A stretch of 64,000 nt of DNA from Trileptium ribeirensis (GCA_030248225.1 JASANE010019278.1:1-64000); one strand, 5' to 3'. Positions 37,431 to 49,339 are shown, counted from the stretch's first letter. Program-made: numbers and translations. Notes: generated by a model not told the origin, from the letters alone.

Positions 37431-39570
37431 ATATGGTACGAAGCTATGAGCAAGCGCAACAGAATCTTGATTGACCATCATCGTCCATAGTGGAGGGCAT
37501 ACGACTTGCATTGTCGCAAGGCTCGATTGAGATGAAAGAAAAATAAAAGTAGTCTTACACAAGAATATTTGCTGCATGGAGTCGACTCTTGAACGATGAC
37601 AGCGAAGGAGCATTTACAACGTGATAAGACAGTACGTTCCACAGGCGTACAGATTTATGCGTGAAGAAGTATTTACGAGCATCTCGCCGAGGGATGTCGA
37701 CTGTCTGAAGCTTGAGGTTATGACCCCTGGTGGTAGCATACCCTGTGGCAAAAATTTTGTGAATACCGAGCGCGATGGTACCGTGAGTCATTTTATAAAT
37801 TAAGATTAAGTCACTGCGGACACGCCGTGTTTCGAGTGTTTGTAAACCGAGATAGGCGAGCCTCTCCTCATAAGACCACTTACTTATGACTGGAATGAGC
37901 TTGGTAGCTAGTCGCTGGACCTTCTCTATCTGCTGAATGTCACGAATATAATGAGGGCACCAAACGTTGACTGCATACTCGACGTGAGGCCGTATTAAAG
38001 AACTGTACAGGTGGAGCCACACATATTTGGACCAACATCTGATTGTTCGTCGTAATAAAAATATGACTTTACGGGCCGTTGATGCGACAGCGGGACAATG
38101 CTCTGAAAACTTCACATCGTTCGTCACAATAATACCGAGATCTTTCTCTTTTGATGTCACATTCAAGCAGTTGTTCATCAATGGGTAAGCTGCACATGGG
38201 TTATCGACACCGCAATGCGTGACATGACATTTTAGTTCGTTTATAGCTAAAAACCATTCGTAGCAGTACGACGATAAACCATCAAGATCGAATTGGAAGC
38301 TATCTTGGTCAAGGCCTGGATCATATCTGAGTATCCTGCGGGCGAGACGCAGGTCATCTGCGAATTTGTATACCGAACAAGAAAGGTACTCGTCAATGTC
38401 GTTTATAAACATCAAGAAAAGCGTAGGAAAAGCGTACGAACCATTTACTGATACTCTTTGACGACGATTGGTCAAATAACTGTGAAACCAATCCAATAAT
38501 TTCCCTGTTACGCTATAGGTCTCCAGTTTGTATATCAGCGCCTGCAGACAAATCTTGTCGAATGCCTTCTTAAAGTTAACATAAAAGACGTCCATACAAT
38601 CGTTTTGATCTAAGCATTTGGTCGCAAAGTTGAAGAACTCCAAAAGCTGAGTTGTGGTCGACCTCTGTGCTCTGAAACCGTGCTGTGTACCGTGGATAAG
38701 ATTATTGCTGTCAAGATGTGATGTCAGTCGATCTCTGACAACCGTTTCTAGCACCTTACTGACTAAACACGTTAGACTTATTGGTCTATAATTTTCACAC
38801 CGAGATCGATTTCCCTGACCCTTGTATATTGGTACAACGTTAGCATCTTTCCATTGGCTTGCAAATGTGCCTGACTACAAGGATTTATCAAAGAGACAGG
38901 CGAGTGGTGCGGCAATAACGTCTTTGGTATGGAAAAGGAAACGGTTGGAAATCCTATAAATGCCAGGTGCCGCACAAGTTTTTACATTCGAAAGAACCTT
39001 CAGAACATGGTTTGTCGAAATATCAAACCCAGAAATTCTGGCTGCAGTGCGGTAGGCAACAGGTGGAACCACATACTCATAGTTGTTGAATACAGATACA
39101 AAGTATTTGTTGAACTGCTCGCAATCATCCCTAGGTGACACACAGAAAGACCCATCATTCAGCAACATCGGCCCTATCTTGGGAGGAACCTTGCTCCTCT
39201 TCAGTGCATAGTTGAACAACGACTTGCCATCCGAATCAATGTTTGTTGCAAGCTTTGTCTCAAATTTGCGTATGGACACGTCAACATGAAAATCTGCCTA
39301 TAGATGCTTTCTTTCATAATCAATCCAAGCGGCGTGGGTGTTCGAACGCTTATAACACCGAAAGGCATTTTGTTTTTGACGTAATGCTTCCCCGCAAGGA
39401 CCATCTGCCCATATCGGTTTGCACAATTTCCTGGATGATTTCATAGGAACAATCCGATCAATGGTTCGCGTGAATATATTAGAAATTTCAGCCCAGATAA
39501 CGGAAACGTCATCAGATACTCTGAACAAGCCGTTTCAGTCAATAGTTGAAAGGTATCGACGTATCTCTCG
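37431..39570 (-). pseudogene. CR1-like retrotransposon inserted in opposite orientation
   Basis: Read on the minus strand from 39570: pre-RT linker (IVPMKSSRKL, KPIWADG, ALRQKQNAFRCYKRS), IRKFETKLA, then the RT with YKGQGN, ENYRPISLTCLVSK, THGFRAQRST-like TQHGFRAQRSTTTQLLEF, NFKKAFDKICL, YKFADDLRLA, and the C-terminal domain with RPHVEYAVNVW, VQRLATKLIP and RLWNVLSYHVVNAPSLSSFK, ending at 37555 before a 3' tail. Stops occur at 39535 (TGA, at the conserved Trp of the linker), 39298 (TAG) and 38875 (TAG). The usual LSGVPQGSVLGP segment is missing between GSYAF and LFMFIND. It is 5'-truncated, as is usual for the group. Confidence 0.85.
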
Positions 39571-39604
39571 CCAAGGCGCTCGGTGCTAGTCCCGAAAAAC
39601 TTTA

Positions 39605-40400
39605 GCAGCATCTAGTATAGATAAAGTGATTGATTGGACGTTGACATGGTTAGTCTTTTAATGAATCAAAGTGTAAATGTATGTTTTTTGGGCGACTAGA
39701 AACTTCTCCTAGCTATGTAATAAATGAAACCTTACTTTCGAATATTGTAGAGAGTAAAGATCTTGGCATCTTTTTTTCCTCTAACGCTAAATTTTCAAAA
39801 CACTGTGCTGCCATTGCCAGGAGAGCGGACGCTATGAATAGGCTCATTAAGAAAAATATAAAAAACCTAACCAATCGTTCGTTTTTATCCTTATATATAC
39901 ACAACATTGGTGCGCCAACTTGTTGAATATGGCTCAGTTATATGGTGTCCTCATTATGATTGTGACATTTCCAGAATTGAAGGTGTTCAGCGCCGCGCTA
40001 CCAAAATGTTGCCACATATTCGACATCTTCCTTATATCGACAGACTGTGTTATTTAAACTTATTTCCACTATATATACGGCGCGAACGATCTCATTTAAT
40101 TTTCACCTACAAGTTGGTTCACAAGCTTATTGATCTGGACATTCACAAATTTTTCGTTTTCGCACATCCAGTGCGTTCGCGCGGTCACAGTCTAAAACTC
40201 GAACTCTTATTTACGCCTAGAACAAACATACAACGTTTCTTCTATAGTCGTCGGATAATCCGACAATGGAATTCGCTGGCGGATGATATTGTGACTGGTC
40301 CCACGCATGTTGAATTCAAGCGCAAACTGCATTTGCCTGGAGGTCCCTATTTCGATCTGTTCAATACCCAATTTCCGACCCGCTGACATAGCGGGTTTCG
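39605..40400 (+). pseudogene. CR1-like retrotransposon, 3' part, probable continuation of 35.9-37.4 kb
   Basis: Plus-strand motifs resume where the 5' part stopped: WTLTWLVF, NESKCKCMFFG, ESKDLGIFFSSNAKFSKHC, RLIKKNIKNL, VEYGSVIWCPHYDCDI, IEGVQRRATKMLPHIRHL and RQWNSLADDIVTGPTHVEFK. Small frameshifts lie near 39665 and 39905. Joining to the 5' part across the inserted minus-strand element would give one ORF2 with the expected order, which supports nesting. Two independent copies remain possible. Confidence 0.75.
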
Positions 40401-40904
40401 ATTCACTGGTAGTTTGGCCAAACTCTTTACAATTGATCTTTGTTGTTCAATTCGACTTCCGGATGGTACGTTTATATGCTTTGGGTCGACGCGCTCCCTA
40501 TTTCGCTTGAAATAACCGGGAATGAAGCGAATTAGAGCCTTACAGCCAAAGTATTTTTGTAGGAATTTTGTGCCAGTCGTATCTGGTTTGTTTCTTCGTT
40601 CCACAGCTTCTTTGCATACTTATTCGATGCGCGTAAATGTCAATATCAGTACCTACCTCAGAAGCCATCTACATATTTTCAGTCGACAGATAGGGGTCAC
40701 ACCCATGCAATAAAAACGGCGTTTGGCCCACCGCAGCATCTGCCGGAGTACGATACGCAAACACAGAGGCGTTCAGGTACTGGTTCCAAGCCAAGACGTC
40801 AGCTTCACCGTAAGCTTTGTTATTACCATAAGCGTTTGGTTCCAACGCTCAACTAACGAGTTAATTTGATGATGGCACGTCAAGGAAGAAGTATTATTTC
40901 TGAC
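40401..40904. other. 3' flank of the CR1 element, nothing recognised
   Basis: Probably includes the 3' untranslated tail of the preceding element. I see no terminal tandem repeat that marks its end clearly. Confidence 0.35.
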
Positions 40905-41075
40905 CCTCAGTGCACTACGGCATGGATTGAAGAGGGAATGTTTTCTGGAAAAATTGTCTATGCAATGTTCTTAGATATTTCTGGAACATTTTACTGCACA
41001 ACTTGGAGTTTATTTTAAAAAGTATGCATGAATTTGGTATCCCAAATATCATCAAAACATGGAACATAAATTATT
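40905..41075 (+). pseudogene. R1/I-type non-LTR RT relic, very short
   Basis: The plus strand reads AWIEEGMFSGKIVYAMFLDI then SGTFYCTTWSLF, close to the R1/I-clade RT motif of the form Y-x-L-x-x-FLDI-x-GAFDN-x-WW. A stop follows, then HEFGIP with a frame change. Only the motif A region survives. The clade assignment rests on this single motif. Confidence 0.45.
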
Positions 41076-41844
41076 AAGCACTGATGATTTAGTAAAAAAT
41101 GACTAGTCAGGCAAACAGCTAGGGCTGCTAGGGAATTTCTTTCGCATGTGCTCTGGTGCATGGTAGTAAATGTCATTAACAGATTTACGTAATAGTAACC
41201 GTGTCTTGTGTGTAGGCTACTCTTACGGAATCCCGATTCACGAGATCCCAACCACCATCGAGACTTCTTGAAATTATTAAATTATTTTATATAATGTAAA
41301 TTGCCTAAATCTCAATCTCTAGTTTCTCGAAAAGATGAACATCAAAACGTGGATCAATAAATGTTTATGTCTATCTGAAAGAAATATAGTAGTTAAAAGT
41401 AGATCCCAAAAATCTAAAATTTAGGAGGGTTGTTCTGTCTCAGCTTGACAACAAGAAGTATGGGTGTAGGGAACAGCCGAATACTGAGTATCTTGTCTTC
41501 GGCCGAATACCGAATACTTATACCGAATACTTGTTTTGTACTGCTATTTTTCGTAACTGTAGGCGATTATTAGGATGAAAATTTCCCAATCGAATGCTAT
41601 ATTATATGATCAAATATGCGCCAATCGGGGAGTCAGTTTGCTCGCATGTCACTGCTTAGCAAATGAACGAATATTATCGGACTGAACTTTCGTTTCGTAT
41701 CCACCTACAGAGGAGGATAATTTGAAATCGAGTAATATTATTCTGCTTTAGTTTAGACTTTATTTGTCGACCGCCAGCGGCCGGAACGTAGTAACAAGTC
41801 TGGTAGACGTCACTAAATTGTACCAACTGAAGATGGTTACATAC
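41076..41844. other. Spacer with small repeat
   Basis: Around 41460-41540 the sequence gaacagccgaatactgag and related cgaataccgaatactt phrases recur, as in several animal MITEs. I see no gene. Confidence 0.4.
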
Positions 41845-42850
41845 TGTAACGTGGTTCGCCCTATAAATTAAAATGATGTTTATCCACGTTCATGAATTTC
41901 TGTTTTGGAAGTCCAAACCTAGCCCATGAGCAATATTACTATGGGGACGTTTAATTAAAAATATTGTTGTGTCAAGCATATGCTGTATAATATGTACTTG
42001 GTTGTTGATTGTGAATGTGTATAAAATGTTTGTATTGTATATGTTTATCTCTATACTGTGTGTGTATACATAATATGTTTATGAATTTGTTATATGTCGG
42101 AACGTAGTGTATGTATGCGGTATCATTTGTCGTGTGTTTACGTTTCTTTGTGCACTTAATATAATTCGCTTGTGTGTTGAAACTTTTGTACAGATTGCAG
42201 GAGCATTTTTACGACTTAGCTAAGTGTAGGAGAGTTTTCAAAGGGAGTACTAGAAATAAAAGAGTTTATGAGCGCCTAAGGCATAGAATTTAAATATATC
42301 AGATCTGAGTGTAAGGGTTGGGTGCCTTAAGCATTAGGCCTACATTAGCGGATATGTGTATGTGTATCTGCTGGATTTTCGAATAAAATCTAAAATTTTG
42401 TTTATACTTAAGAATTCGGGAAATTTCATAAAAACTTATCCTCTAACGACTAAAATTCACTTAGGTTTACGAGAGAATTTTAGGGGAGTGGAACCAGAGT
42501 AAAACTTGGAAAACTTATTGAATTTCGATTGCTTAGAGAAATCAATAGGAAGAAAATCGGGAGTAGATCTATAGCTCGGGTATTTAAGCGGTTGCGCAGT
42601 TAGATCATGGCCTCAGTCGGCCTCAGAAGCTGCGCAATCAAGGTGAGTACGGTTCAGCCGTTTCTGTGTTTAATTTGTGTAGATTGTAATTTATTGTAGT
42701 TAACGAAATAAAAAGTCTGCATTATAAGTGGTGACATATTAAGACCCTAGGAATAAGTTAGTAAAACATTGGAGTATTTTGTGAGAAACTATAGTAGTTC
42801 GTGTGTAATCTACGGTGGGACTAAACACCCCTTGGACCACGTAGGTTACA
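41845..42850 (+). mobile_element. 5' long terminal repeat of an LTR retrotransposon
   Basis: It begins TGTAACGTGGTTCG and ends accacgtaggTTACA, giving TG...CA ends with inverted TGTAAC/GTTACA termini and related subterminal GTGGT/ACCAC. Signals lie in the expected order: TATTTAAG at 42581-42588, an initiator-like TCAGT at 42613-42617, and AATAAA at 42707-42712. This places U3, R and U5 approximately at 41845-42614, 42615-~42730 and ~42731-42850. The primer-binding site follows at once. No second LTR was found downstream, so the element is truncated at its 3' end or the right LTR is lost. Confidence 0.75.
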
Positions 42851-42853
42851 TTT

Positions 42854-42873
42854 TGGTGCCGCAAGCCTGGAAC
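42854..42873 (+). promoter_or_regulatory. Primer-binding site of the LTR element
   Basis: TGGTGCCGCAAGCCTGGAAC starts 3 nt after the LTR end. It begins TGG, complementary to the CCA end of a tRNA, and resembles the TGGTGCCGAAACCCGGGA type found in animal LTR elements. I cannot name the tRNA. Confidence 0.65.
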
Positions 42874-42965
42874 AAAAACGAGCCTATCAAAACCCAGAAT
42901 CTGTTTTATGTTGTAAGTGTTTTGGGAAAAATAATCGCTTTGTGATAAATTCGAGATAGACCAAG

Positions 42966-43580
42966 GTGGTCAATATTTCTGAAATAAAATTTGCGGTAAA
43001 TCATGGAATTTTCTCAACACGTGCGGTTGTGGCGCGTCAAAACCGATCTGTTATTTTTGATACTCATGACATCCCTTTGTATTACGGAAACTGTGGAGCA
43101 GATTTTGAGGAATGGATAGGTATTTCTGAACGTGTTTCATTTGCTAATGATTGGTCAAAAGATGATATGGCTCGTATACTACCACCGGCTTTTTTGCGGA
43201 GCGAAGCTGCTTGGAAATGGGAAAATATGTTTTGTGAAATTAAGAAAAATTATGATCTTTTGAAAACCAATTTATTTGAAATTTTGGTACCGAAATATGT
43301 CACATATAATTATGGTGCAAAATTGAGGGAGAGGTCGCAAAGAGTTAATGAGTCATTTGAAACCTATGCAAAAGATATCGAACACCTGGCTACGAAAGCT
43401 TATCCTACATTCTCTAAGGAAAATAGGGACATAATTGCCTTAGAAATTTTTACGTGTGGATTAAACAAAACGATTCGGCGATCTGTGTTATCTGCCAGGC
43501 CTAAGTCATTTCAAACGGCTATAGATGAGGCGCTTAGGCAAGAGTGTATTGACAACTCTATATGTTCGATTGAGGTGTAA
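42966..43580 (+). pseudogene. gag: Gag capsid-like ORF of an LTR retrotransposon
   Basis: A frame of about 200 codons carries features of retrotransposon Gag capsid domains: IPLYYGNCGADFEEWI, LPPAFLRSEAAWKWENM, VNESFETYAKDIEHLATKAY and DIIALEIFTCGLNKTIRRSV. This matches the usual pattern of a trunk with F-x-x-W, then a helical region ending with an L-G-L/R-x-V segment. No ATG starts this frame. An ATG at 43003 opens a second frame (MEFSQHVRLW...) that would need a frameshift near 43050, so the start is uncertain. The ORF follows the LTR and primer-binding site in the expected place. A zinc knuckle is not visible. Confidence 0.65.
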
Positions 43581-44445
43581 TCAGTATGGTAACGCTGAGA
43601 CAAGTGTAACAGAAAGCTGTGAATCTAAACAGAGGTTAGTGGATAATTTTATCCCAAAGGAAACACATGTGGACATCTCGGTAAAAAATCGGGTGTTGAT
43701 TAACCCTGTGTTTATTAATCTAGGTCAGCGAGTTGCTCCATCGAGGTGCTCAAAAGTGATATTTCTGGGAAAATACAATAATGTCTCTGAGTTGAAAGAA
43801 AGTAAAAAATTTTCCTCATCTTTTACAGGTTTAGAATTGACCTCTACAAATAAAGAACTTGTGCTAGCAAATATGCCGATGTCTAAAAATATCTTTGCTA
43901 AATTTAATGACCTGGTCGTGAAGTATATTGCAGTGCGTGTGCCTACCAAGGTAAACGTCGATGTGATGGAGTATGATGTTATTATATGTATGCGATTTCT
44001 TTCTAGGTTTTTAGAATTTTATATTGCGGTCAAGGTCATCCAGATCTGTCGAGCTCGAGAAGCGTGTCGGGATATACAATGTTATGTAATGTCATGGTAC
44101 GGTTTGGGTCAAATCACTTTTGATGGGCACGCCATTTGCGGTTTACAATGTGTCAACTGCGCTCAAAGTCCATATTCTTTACGGATGAAGTGTAGGTTTT
44201 TTAACTATGACAACCAAGGAAGGGTAGGTACACAACCAGGTAAGCTGGTGTCTATTAGACTGTGGTTAAGACCTGATTTTTATCCAAAAAAATGGAATGG
44301 TTGTGGCAGCAAATATGAGATCCCTAAGAATTTCTATATTTTTGGTCGTGATACAGGAACATCCAAGTATAATTTGTGTCAAATTCACTTTAAACACTCA
44401 CAATGTTCACAAAATACCAAAACATTTCTGAGAAATGTAAAATGA
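43525..44445 (+). pseudogene. ORF2 remnant with retropepsin-like end
   Basis: A plus-one frame overlaps the end of gag by 56 nt, as expected for a gag/pro overlap. Around residues 90-165 it reads SKNIFAKFNDLVVKYIAVRV and then EYDVIICMRFLSRF. The latter resembles the YDVILGMDFL end of LTR-element proteases, but no catalytic DTG/DSG is visible. Nothing downstream resembles RT, RNase H or integrase. It is probably a decayed protease region followed by unrelated sequence. Confidence 0.4.
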
Positions 44446-46377
44446 AAATTGAATCCAGTTTAATTGGCTACGTAAGTCCCTTCCTGGGTGATATAGCATG
44501 AATATTTGCGTAGAAAGTAAATTTTATTGGCTCGAAGTATACTCAGTTTAGTATGGATATTGGTTTTTGTAATTTAAAGGGACTTCTGTGAAAAGTGCAG
44601 TTGAATTTTGATAAGTGAATACTGCTATCTACTTTTTTTCCTGAGGGTAATGGAAAGTGCTATTTCGATATTATATCTCGGGATACTTGGGCCGCCAATA
44701 GTTGATCTTTTGGCACATTTAAAAGTGGAATGCGAAAGACTATTACAATTAAAGTTATTTTTAAGGGTTTAAGTAAAAATTGTCTGTCTTTAGACCGTTT
44801 ATTCTACATATATTTTAAAACCATGTCACATCGCAACTTTCCGGCAATAACATTTCCTGTTAAATATCATCTCGGCTTGGGGTCCTAATGGGTTATTAAT
44901 GTTGTAAGATAGAATAACTCAAATGACAGTAAATTTCTCAGTTATAGTCAAAAGTTTTATGCTTGCATGCCTAGCTTTAAAAATGAACAATATAAAATTT
45001 TAGAGTTTCAGAATCTGAGCAATATATATAAGGGATCTACAGTATCTGAATTGGTACAATGAATCAAAATGAAACAAGGTTTCAAATTTTTGATAAAACT
45101 CGTGTATGAATGAGCGTTAAGTTAATAACCATATTCTAATCGACCTCAATGCCTGTTTTAGTTTCGTTTACCGGTCATATAAAAAGGGATAAGAAGCGAT
45201 ATGCTCCAAAAAAATTAATCATAAATTTTGTTTATTTTGAGTGTTTTACAAATTGTTTATAGAGAAGCGTTGCTTCTCGGTTTGGTGTTTCCAGGTTTTT
45301 AGGATTCCAATAAACTTTCTTTTCATAATCGCAAACTGTTATCTTATCAAACGGAGATGGTGCAAAAAATATCGATTGGCACAATAAGCATCTGCTTTTT
45401 CGTCTGAAGGTAATAATATTCTGGGTTGGAGTCAAACAGGACTATGGGAGTAAGCTCAGCTAAGGTGAGTAATAAAATTAACTTATTTAAAAATATAGCT
45501 TTTTATGGCTAGTTCTCGGGCCATGTATTTATGGATACCTCATTAGCTGATAACGTTAAAAACACAAAAAGGAAACATTTTCAAAACTTTAAATAAAGCA
45601 AAAATTTTGACTCATTTTAAGCGTTATTGCAGTAAATATTTTAAAAATGGTCTAAACTTAAAAATGAAGCAATGCATTCCCAGAAAAGCTTTTTTACCTA
45701 AACGTTGATCTGAGGAGTTTTGTGTAAGTCGCTACGTATTAACAAACAGGGTTCCAGGTCCAGATATTGCACTCAAAAAGAAACTTTTTATAAGGAAGAC
45801 AACTTACCAAAAAACCTTACAAAAACTTCAGGACTTTGTTGACACTTGGTAAAAAAGTAAGTGCTTGACAGAAAAATTGATGAAATTTAGTGTTCCCCAA
45901 AATTTGAAAAAGAATTTTGAACCTAGAGGAAGGAGCTAATCCACACATCCAATATTCAAATTTCGTTTAAGTTTGATAAATCATATGGCTTTTTTGTTTC
46001 AAAAAAACTTTAGTGTTTCATAATTGTATGTGTGTACTAGTCCTTTGTGGTATAAACAGAGAGGGGGTTTGCTCAGTTTTAAGCTCAAGTTGCTCACAGA
46101 AAACCTTTCATGTCCCCTGCTCTAGCCAGGTGATGGAAATCAGCCGTGTATCTGCGGTCACACAACAGTGAGGATGCACTGTCGACGGCGTCCCTGGTAG
46201 GCAGTTTCAACCAAGGCGGGGTGTGAGCAACGGGGTCGGCTGGATATCCTTAAATTGGATTTTTGCTCGTGTTGGACCACTCACTCGGAAAAAACTCACG
46301 CTCGATGTTCTGCTAGCATGTGCTTTAGGTTAGAAACCCAACGGTCCTGCTTCTCGCGCTCCTGGGTACCCTAGGGT
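44446..46377. other. Gene-free stretch
   Basis: AT-rich sequence without recognised genes. 46080-46370 is clearly GC-richer (phrases such as cgacggcgtccctggtaggc) and resembles the untranslated part of a transposon, but I cannot assign it. Confidence 0.4.
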
Positions 46378-46628
46378 GACTCACAGGGAGAATTTATGTC
46401 CCCGTGAGTCTTGCTTATTGTCGCTCCTCTAATGCTAAGACGACATACGAGTGTCTTAAGTCTCGTATGCGTCGTGAAATTATAAAATAAATTGACAAAA
46501 AGGGGTGCAATGTCCCTGTGTGCCGTTCGGATGCATACAAAATAGACACACCCGGGGTGCAATGTCCCTGTGTGCCTAGATATATTTTTGAAATGATCAC
46601 GCAGGGGATTTTATGTCCCTGCGTGATC
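46378..46628. repeat. Cluster of short hairpins with a shared loop and different stems
   Basis: Two clean hairpins flank the cluster. 46378-46410 pairs GACTCAC with GTGAGTC and GGGA with TCCC around gaatttatg. 46595-46628 pairs GATCACGCAGGG with CCCTGCGTGATC around an attttatg loop. Between them, two copies of ggggtgcaatgtccctgtgt occur at about 46502 and 46554, the second able to pair CACAC with GTGTG. The loop plus ATGTCCC is shared while the outer stems differ. Confidence 0.6.
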
Positions 46629-48383
46629 TCGCCTCATCTAAAATATTTACGCAGCATACGTAAGTGCTTATGCCTTAAAAATTGTTGCTTGGTTGTTGTG
46701 TCTACACATTTAAAAAAATGTTGTTTGCAGCGCAGCACATTGTTATTTTTATTCTATTGAAAAATATTTAAAACTTTTCTACACAGACAGCTGCTTCAAT
46801 AAAATGCAGCAAAATCACGAACAAAAACCAACGTAGCAGCTGCATTATTTTCAAGCGTATAAAACATAAAAATATATACCTAATACAAGTTTGCGGCTAT
46901 AAATATATATGCGTGTATTTATGCAAGCACATATCCTTAAAACAGACCCAACGTCACGATACGGTTACAAACTCCAGCTGAAATAAGACTAGAACTATGG
47001 CTTTTGAAGCTCAAAAAACCGAGCAAATAACAACAATTTACTTGACAAAATTTTGTTGAAACAGTGCATTGCAATATGCGCTGTTAGCTATTAACAAGGC
47101 TACGTATGAAAGTGTTAATTGCGCTTCCAGGCCCATGACCCAGTGGTTATATAACGATATACAGCAAAGTTCACGCATGCGGCATGACATTTCAGTCTAC
47201 ATCGGTCTTATATGTTGTCTGAACGCCTAGTTGGCCTAAGCGCAAGTTGTAGCAATGCATTGCGTATTTTGAACAGCCAGCAATACAAGCTATAATAGTT
47301 CTTTTGCGTAAGCAGAAGCAGAAACAATAAGAAACGTTTGATTTCGGAATTCAGTGAAATTTTAAGAAGTTATTTAATTTATCCGTATTTATAGGAAATT
47401 TGTAAATAATGAAAAAATACTAGCACACAAGAATATGGAAAAACAAATAATAAATATACACATATCTATTATTGTGAACAATTGCTCTGTGTTGAAGTAG
47501 TTACAAAAATAATTTGGTAGTGATATAATGCTAATTTGTACGTGTACGTTAATATAAATCAACCGGAGATATTTTACAAATTTTTCGCGCATAAAAAGGA
47601 TAACTTCACAAAGCAAACGGCCTAGCTAACCCTAACGATTTAATTTTCATTTTCTCATCCGAACTTTATATTATAGGCTTATTTCATATGAAATATGTTA
47701 AGCAAATGCACGTAGGAATTTGAAGTTTGAGGTTTGCGTCATTTATTTTTGTTGTACCATGTGTATGATGTACATTTAGATTATGTGTGTTTTTGTTTAT
47801 ATGTAGTACATGTGTTATACATAATGTGTAGTGTGTGCATGTATCTACCATTTTCCTCCATGTTAATGACATTGTGTAAATGAGCTTTATGCGTGTTATA
47901 GTTTCTATACAATCCTGTTGTTTCAATTCCAAAACGGATGTCAAATGAAAACTTACCACAAATCTAGCTCTCGTCACAACAGCCGATCCTTAAAAGTCGT
48001 ATCATGCATGTAAATGTATGAGTGGTTCTGTGTCAATTTGACTGGCGCATGTGTCGTGAACAATGCAATTTGTCGGGAAAATAAAACAGTGGTATAAGGC
48101 CCCTTTTGGTGACAGCCGTTTTTGTGGTCCCAAGTGGTACCTTTTCAGAATCCTCAAAAACGCGCGTTGTGTTTTGACAAACATTCGAATGCATCAGAGC
48201 ACTTTTCAGAAACCTCGCAAAAGATGCCAAAGCTCCTCAAAAACGTGTGCTGTAATTTGACAAACAATCGAGTGATCCATCACAAAACGGCTGTCAACAA
48301 AATGGGTCTTATTTTTGCGAGATATTCATACAACTACACAATCAAAAGATGTCATAATATTTCGAGATAATCATACAACTACA
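46629..48383. other. Gene-free stretch, probable location of the Polinton left end
   Basis: No gene recognised. 48140-48390 has imperfect direct repeats (ctcaaaaacg...ttgacaaac...tcga twice, and catacaactacac twice). A Polinton terminal inverted repeat should lie in or near this stretch, but its partner is outside the window, so the boundary cannot be drawn. Confidence 0.35.
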
Positions 48384-49120
48384 CTACATAATGTTATACA
48401 TTTTTTCGAGAAAATTCTCCAAAATATCCTCAATGTTTTGAAACTTTAGTTCAATAATTACTTTGCCGTTACCATATTCGACGTGGTATCCATCGAGATA
48501 TACCAATTTAAGTCTAAGCTTATTGGTATAAAGTATATTACAAGGTATGTAGTTTAGGTTTTTAGGTTCATAAAAGATGCTACTGTCATCAGCATGTAAA
48601 TTTGGCACACGAGCTAATATTTTTTGTGAATTATTTTCAATAATTTGGTCTTTAATAAAATCCGCCTGCAGAGCTAGCACCCTGTTATAAAAGTTATTAT
48701 CACACATATGTTTGCCTGTTGTTGTACTTGAAACCGAGTTAGCATCCAGACCCAAAACATTTACTAAAATTGGAGAAATATTGTCAAGTTTTGCTCCATT
48801 GAGCACTTAATTGTAACTTTTCCAGTAGTACCACTGTAAGTAATCTTGATATCGTTCGAGCCAATCAGACTTTGTAGCCTAGACACCAGTTGTGAAGGAT
48901 TAGCAAATACTGTCTGATCTAAAGTTACGCAACTAGTTTTCGACTTTGTAACATATCTTAGGCTACAAGAATTAGACGGAAAATTAAAAATCGGTAGCGG
49001 AATAGATATTTTTGAGAGACATACTTGGTAACCCTGCAAACCAAAATCCAAAAACGTATTTAAGTAACACTCAACAATCGGACTATTAGCCTCAGACTGC
49101 ACCTGAACTGTGAAACTCAT
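48384..49120 (-). pseudogene. Penton / minor capsid protein, single frameshift
   Basis: Two overlapping minus-strand frames make one gene of about 245 codons, the usual size for Polinton penton (PY) proteins. The first frame starts at the ATG 49120-49118 (MSFTVQVQ; the earlier in-frame ATG lies inside the promoter) and contains LQGYQVCLSKISIP, TVFANPSQLVSRLQS and ITYSGTTGKVTI. The second carries LVNVLGLDANSV, ALQADFIKDQII, ILARVPNLHAD, PCNILYTNKLRLKLVYLDG and YGNGKVIIELKFQ. These match in order the family pattern: early L-x-G-x-W/Y-x-V-x-L segment, a LLGF-like motif, a near-terminal LR-x-x-P segment and the closing GKVI-x-x-L-x-F. The shift lies at about 48790-48800. Single-jelly-roll penton proteins sit at the capsid vertices. 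Confidence 0.75.
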
Positions 49121-49153
49121 AATGGCATAATGAAATATATTAAAAATCATATA

Positions 49154-49161
49154 TTTATATA
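49154..49161 (-). promoter_or_regulatory. TATA box of the penton gene
   Basis: TATATAAA on the minus strand, 34 bp before the ATG at 49120. Confidence 0.6.
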
Positions 49162-49291
49162 AAATATTTAGGATTATTATTTTTTAATTTTTAGGAGCTT
49201 CTGAGGCATCGAAGGATTCGTCTGCTCCTCATAATTTTATATATTATTATTATTATTAATTTTCCTATAATTTTCAGGTGTTTGCATATTT

Positions 49292-49339
49292 TTTCAGGTA
49301 CATATATTTTGTGTATATACAAAATTTATGTACCTGAAA
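49292..49339. repeat. 20-bp inverted repeat between penton and polymerase genes
   Basis: tttcaggtacatatattttg and caaaatttatgtacctgaaa are reverse complements at 19 of 20 positions, separated by 8 nt. The hairpin lies between the polymerase 3' end and the penton promoter and is the only strong structure there. A role in transcript ending or replication is speculative. Confidence 0.7.
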
